NCBI RefSeq assembly: GCF_002949795.1
Contig: NZ_CP026693.1
Span: 1 to 64,000, forward strand
DNA: 64,000 bases
Direction of reading: 5' to 3'
Source: Nostoc sp. 'Lobaria pulmonaria (5183) cyanobiont'
Lineage (GTDB): Bacteria > Cyanobacteriota > Cyanobacteriia > Cyanobacteriales > Nostocaceae
Within the stretch, counting starts at the first letter, position 1. Each line of letters starts with the position of its first letter. Position numbers and translations under genes: made by a program. The notes below the pieces were generated by a model, which made no database searches, was not told the DNA's origin, and saw only the letters and a list, made by a program, of their open reading frames with translations. Positions 62,769 to 64,000 of this stretch are shown piece after piece.

Positions 62769-62805
62769 GCTACTACAGTACCGATTTTTTCAGTACTAAC
62801 GTAGC
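62769..62805. promoter_or_regulatory. Twin-box element copy 4 (small membrane-protein gene)
   Basis: Box a GCTACTACAGTACC (62769-62782, one mismatch), spacer GATTTTTTC (9 nt), box b AGTACTAACGTAGC (62792-62805, two mismatches). Outer arms ACTAGCTAC/GTAGCTAGT (62765-62773/62801-62809) are a perfect 9-bp inverted repeat. The next gene starts at 62945. Confidence 0.75.
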
Positions 62806-62944
62806 TAGTTCTTTTTAGAAAGCATATTTAAACTTCTTAAGTTAGGTATGAGTTCCATTTTTCAAAAAGCACATTAGGGTGTAATTGACTTGTTGATTAC
62901 ACCTGTTCCCTCAACAAACTCCTAAATCAAGTGAGGACATAATT

Positions 62945-63319
62945 ATGACTTTATTAGGTATTAATAGACCTTTAGATACAACCCAGGCAAAACTGTGGGA
63001 CGAGCGCGATTTGTCTACAAGCGATCGCCGTAAAGAGCATTTAGAAATTCTCCTGTGTCAAAAAGTCCAAAAAGGAGAAGACCCTGCCTTATGCGAACAA
63101 GTTTTGAATTATCTGTACTTCTCCATATATCAACAGAGGCTCAATCGCATCGCTGTCCAAAAGGAGAAAGAAAAGTCGGTCTTTGCATCCGTACAGCAAG
63201 TGATTATTACGTCCTTTGCTATTCTAGGGATGTTTGCGTTCCTTGCCGCCGCTTCCAACAAGTCAATTGTGCGATCGCCTGGGGTAATCCCTCCAGCTAT
63301 AGAACGGCAAGCCAATTAA
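62945..63319 (+). CDS. Small protein with C-terminal membrane segment
   Basis: A 124-residue protein. The N-terminal 80 residues are charged and helical, with two cysteines (C38, C50). One membrane segment at about 85-104 (VIITSFAILGMFAFLAAASN) leaves a short tail outside. No family is recognised. It is the first gene after twin-box copy 4, so it may be co-regulated with the conjugation and maintenance operons. The last part encodes a HIP1 site in coding sequence. Confidence 0.6.
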   Translation: MTLLGINRPLDTTQAKLWDERDLSTSDRRKEHLEILLCQKVQKGEDPALCEQVLNYLYFSIYQQRLNRIAVQKEKEKSVFASVQQVIITSFAILGMFAFLAAASNKSIVRSPGVIPPAIERQAN

Positions 63320-63483
63320 CCAAACAATCCGCTTTTTCGCCCAGTCGCAATACAACTCTTGGAGAGGCTATGCTCAGTGCAAGGGGAGCAATTGCAGATA
63401 TAAAAGGATGCCATTAAAAAGCTGAGAGCTTTGTTTGATAATGCTTTCAGCTTATATTATCACTCACTTGGCATCGCTCCCGC

Positions 63484-63987
63484 CTAATATGCTGTGTCCT
63501 TGTCGAAAGGCAAACTGTCTTCCGGCTCAAAGTTACGCAGGTCTTGCTTCATCTGCTGACGACGTTGGACGTATGTTCTGCTAGTGCCAATCCTTTCTTG
63601 CATTTCCTGTTGACCGAAATTGATACCCATTTCAGCGTGTTTGGCTGATACTCGATTGTAGTTATCGACATCAATTTTCTTACGCCGTTCCATTTCCTCT
63701 AACCATCCAAGGCTTGTACCTTTTTTAAGCTCAGATTCAAAGTATTCCTGTTTAACAGAACCGTCAGGGTTAAACTGTGTTTTCTCTGTTGGGGTGAAGA
63801 AGTCGTATGCCGTGTAGACAGGCCAAGGTTCTGGGTCGGTTTCGTCTAGATGTTTCCACTCGTCATATTCTTCTTTCAATCTACGAGCATAGTCATCGAC
63901 TGCTGCTGGATTTGAGCCAGTAGATATTTTTTGTTGCCTTACTTCATCTTTTAAGGTTCCATCTGAATTGAATTCTTTACAGTTCAT
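63484..63987 (-). CDS. Hypothetical charged protein at the window end
   Basis: A 167-residue soluble protein starting at ATG 63985-63987. It is acidic and basic throughout (EEYDEWKHLDETDPEPW, then RIGTSRTYVQRRQQMKQDLR), with a repeated motif FN.DG(S/T)(V/L)K near both residues 6-13 and 72-79, suggesting an internal duplication. No family is recognised. It is oriented towards the 62945-63319 gene. Its upstream region is mostly beyond the window. Confidence 0.65.
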   Translation of the reverse strand: MNCKEFNSDGTLKDEVRQQKISTGSNPAAVDDYARRLKEEYDEWKHLDETDPEPWPVYTAYDFFTPTEKTQFNPDGSVKQEYFESELKKGTSLGWLEEMERRKKIDVDNYNRVSAKHAEMGINFGQQEMQERIGTSRTYVQRRQQMKQDLRNFEPEDSLPFDKDTAY

Positions 63988-64000
63988 ATTTATCCAGCGT

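Noticed and set aside
1..64000. CRISPR array, rRNA or tRNA genes
   Set aside because: No regularly spaced repeats, no rRNA sequence and no convincing cloverleaf were seen.

Overview
The window looks like part of a large plasmid of a filamentous, probably heterocyst-forming (Nostocales) cyanobacterium. The evidence is frequent HIP1 octamers (GCGATCGC), an NblA-type phycobilisome-degradation protein, cyanobacterial families (DUF1392-like, DUF3854 replication proteins, a TPS exoprotein next to a CHAT protein), a nearly complete conjugative type IV secretion system (T4SS), a MobV relaxase, a replication protein and two kinds of segregation ATPase. The genus is inferred. I saw no rRNA, tRNA or CRISPR array.

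Layout. (1) 0.1-6.9 kb is accessory plasmid DNA: small hypothetical and DNA-binding genes, a KilA-N protein, an AlkB-like dioxygenase, a replication-protein paralogue broken by an internal deletion and frameshift, and nblA. (2) 6.9-13.6 kb is a stack of nested mobile DNA. The last codons of a lost katG are split by a group II intron, whose 5' ribozyme half is split in turn by an ISH3-like insertion sequence with perfect 20-bp ends and a TTTCT target duplication. A second IS with a frameshifted transposase abuts the katG remnant, and a 5'-truncated plasmid gene follows. (3) 13.7-26.1 kb carries an FAD monooxygenase, a TPS (filamentous-haemagglutinin type) exoprotein, an exported TPR-CHAT protein, an exported FecR-like/TPR protein, a membrane Ser/Thr kinase with TPRs, and a STAND (NB-ARC) ATPase. 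(4) 27.0-31.3 kb holds the intact DUF3854-helicase replication protein and a tyrosine recombinase, followed by about 1.7 kb of non-coding DNA with repeats. (5) 33.0-51.4 kb is the T4SS locus: lipoprotein, VirB2, B3, B4, B5, B6, B8, B10 and B9 equivalents, an unassigned exported protein, VirD4, a small relaxase-like protein, a giant DUF3854 protein and a hypothetical protein. (6) 51.4-64 kb holds a two-component pair, a reverse-strand operon of ParA-like and P-loop ATPases, DUF192 and Ycf46-like AAA proteins, the MobV-TOPRIM relaxase, a ParR/ParM-like segregation pair and small plasmid genes.

The most notable regulatory signal is a composite element present four times (34.35, 55.93, 58.25 and 62.77 kb). 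Each copy has two 14-bp boxes of the form NGTAC-NNN-D-GTWC-B (most with one or two mismatches) separated by exactly 9 nt, G-(A/T tract)-C. Each lies just upstream of a transfer or maintenance gene or operon: the T4SS, the ParA operon, the AAA/DUF192 operon and a small membrane-protein gene. The boxes resemble the cyanobacterial LexA box as I remember it, so the transfer and maintenance functions may form one regulon, possibly linked to DNA damage. Repeat families have also moved within the locus; one copy is read through in frame inside the VirD4 coupling protein.
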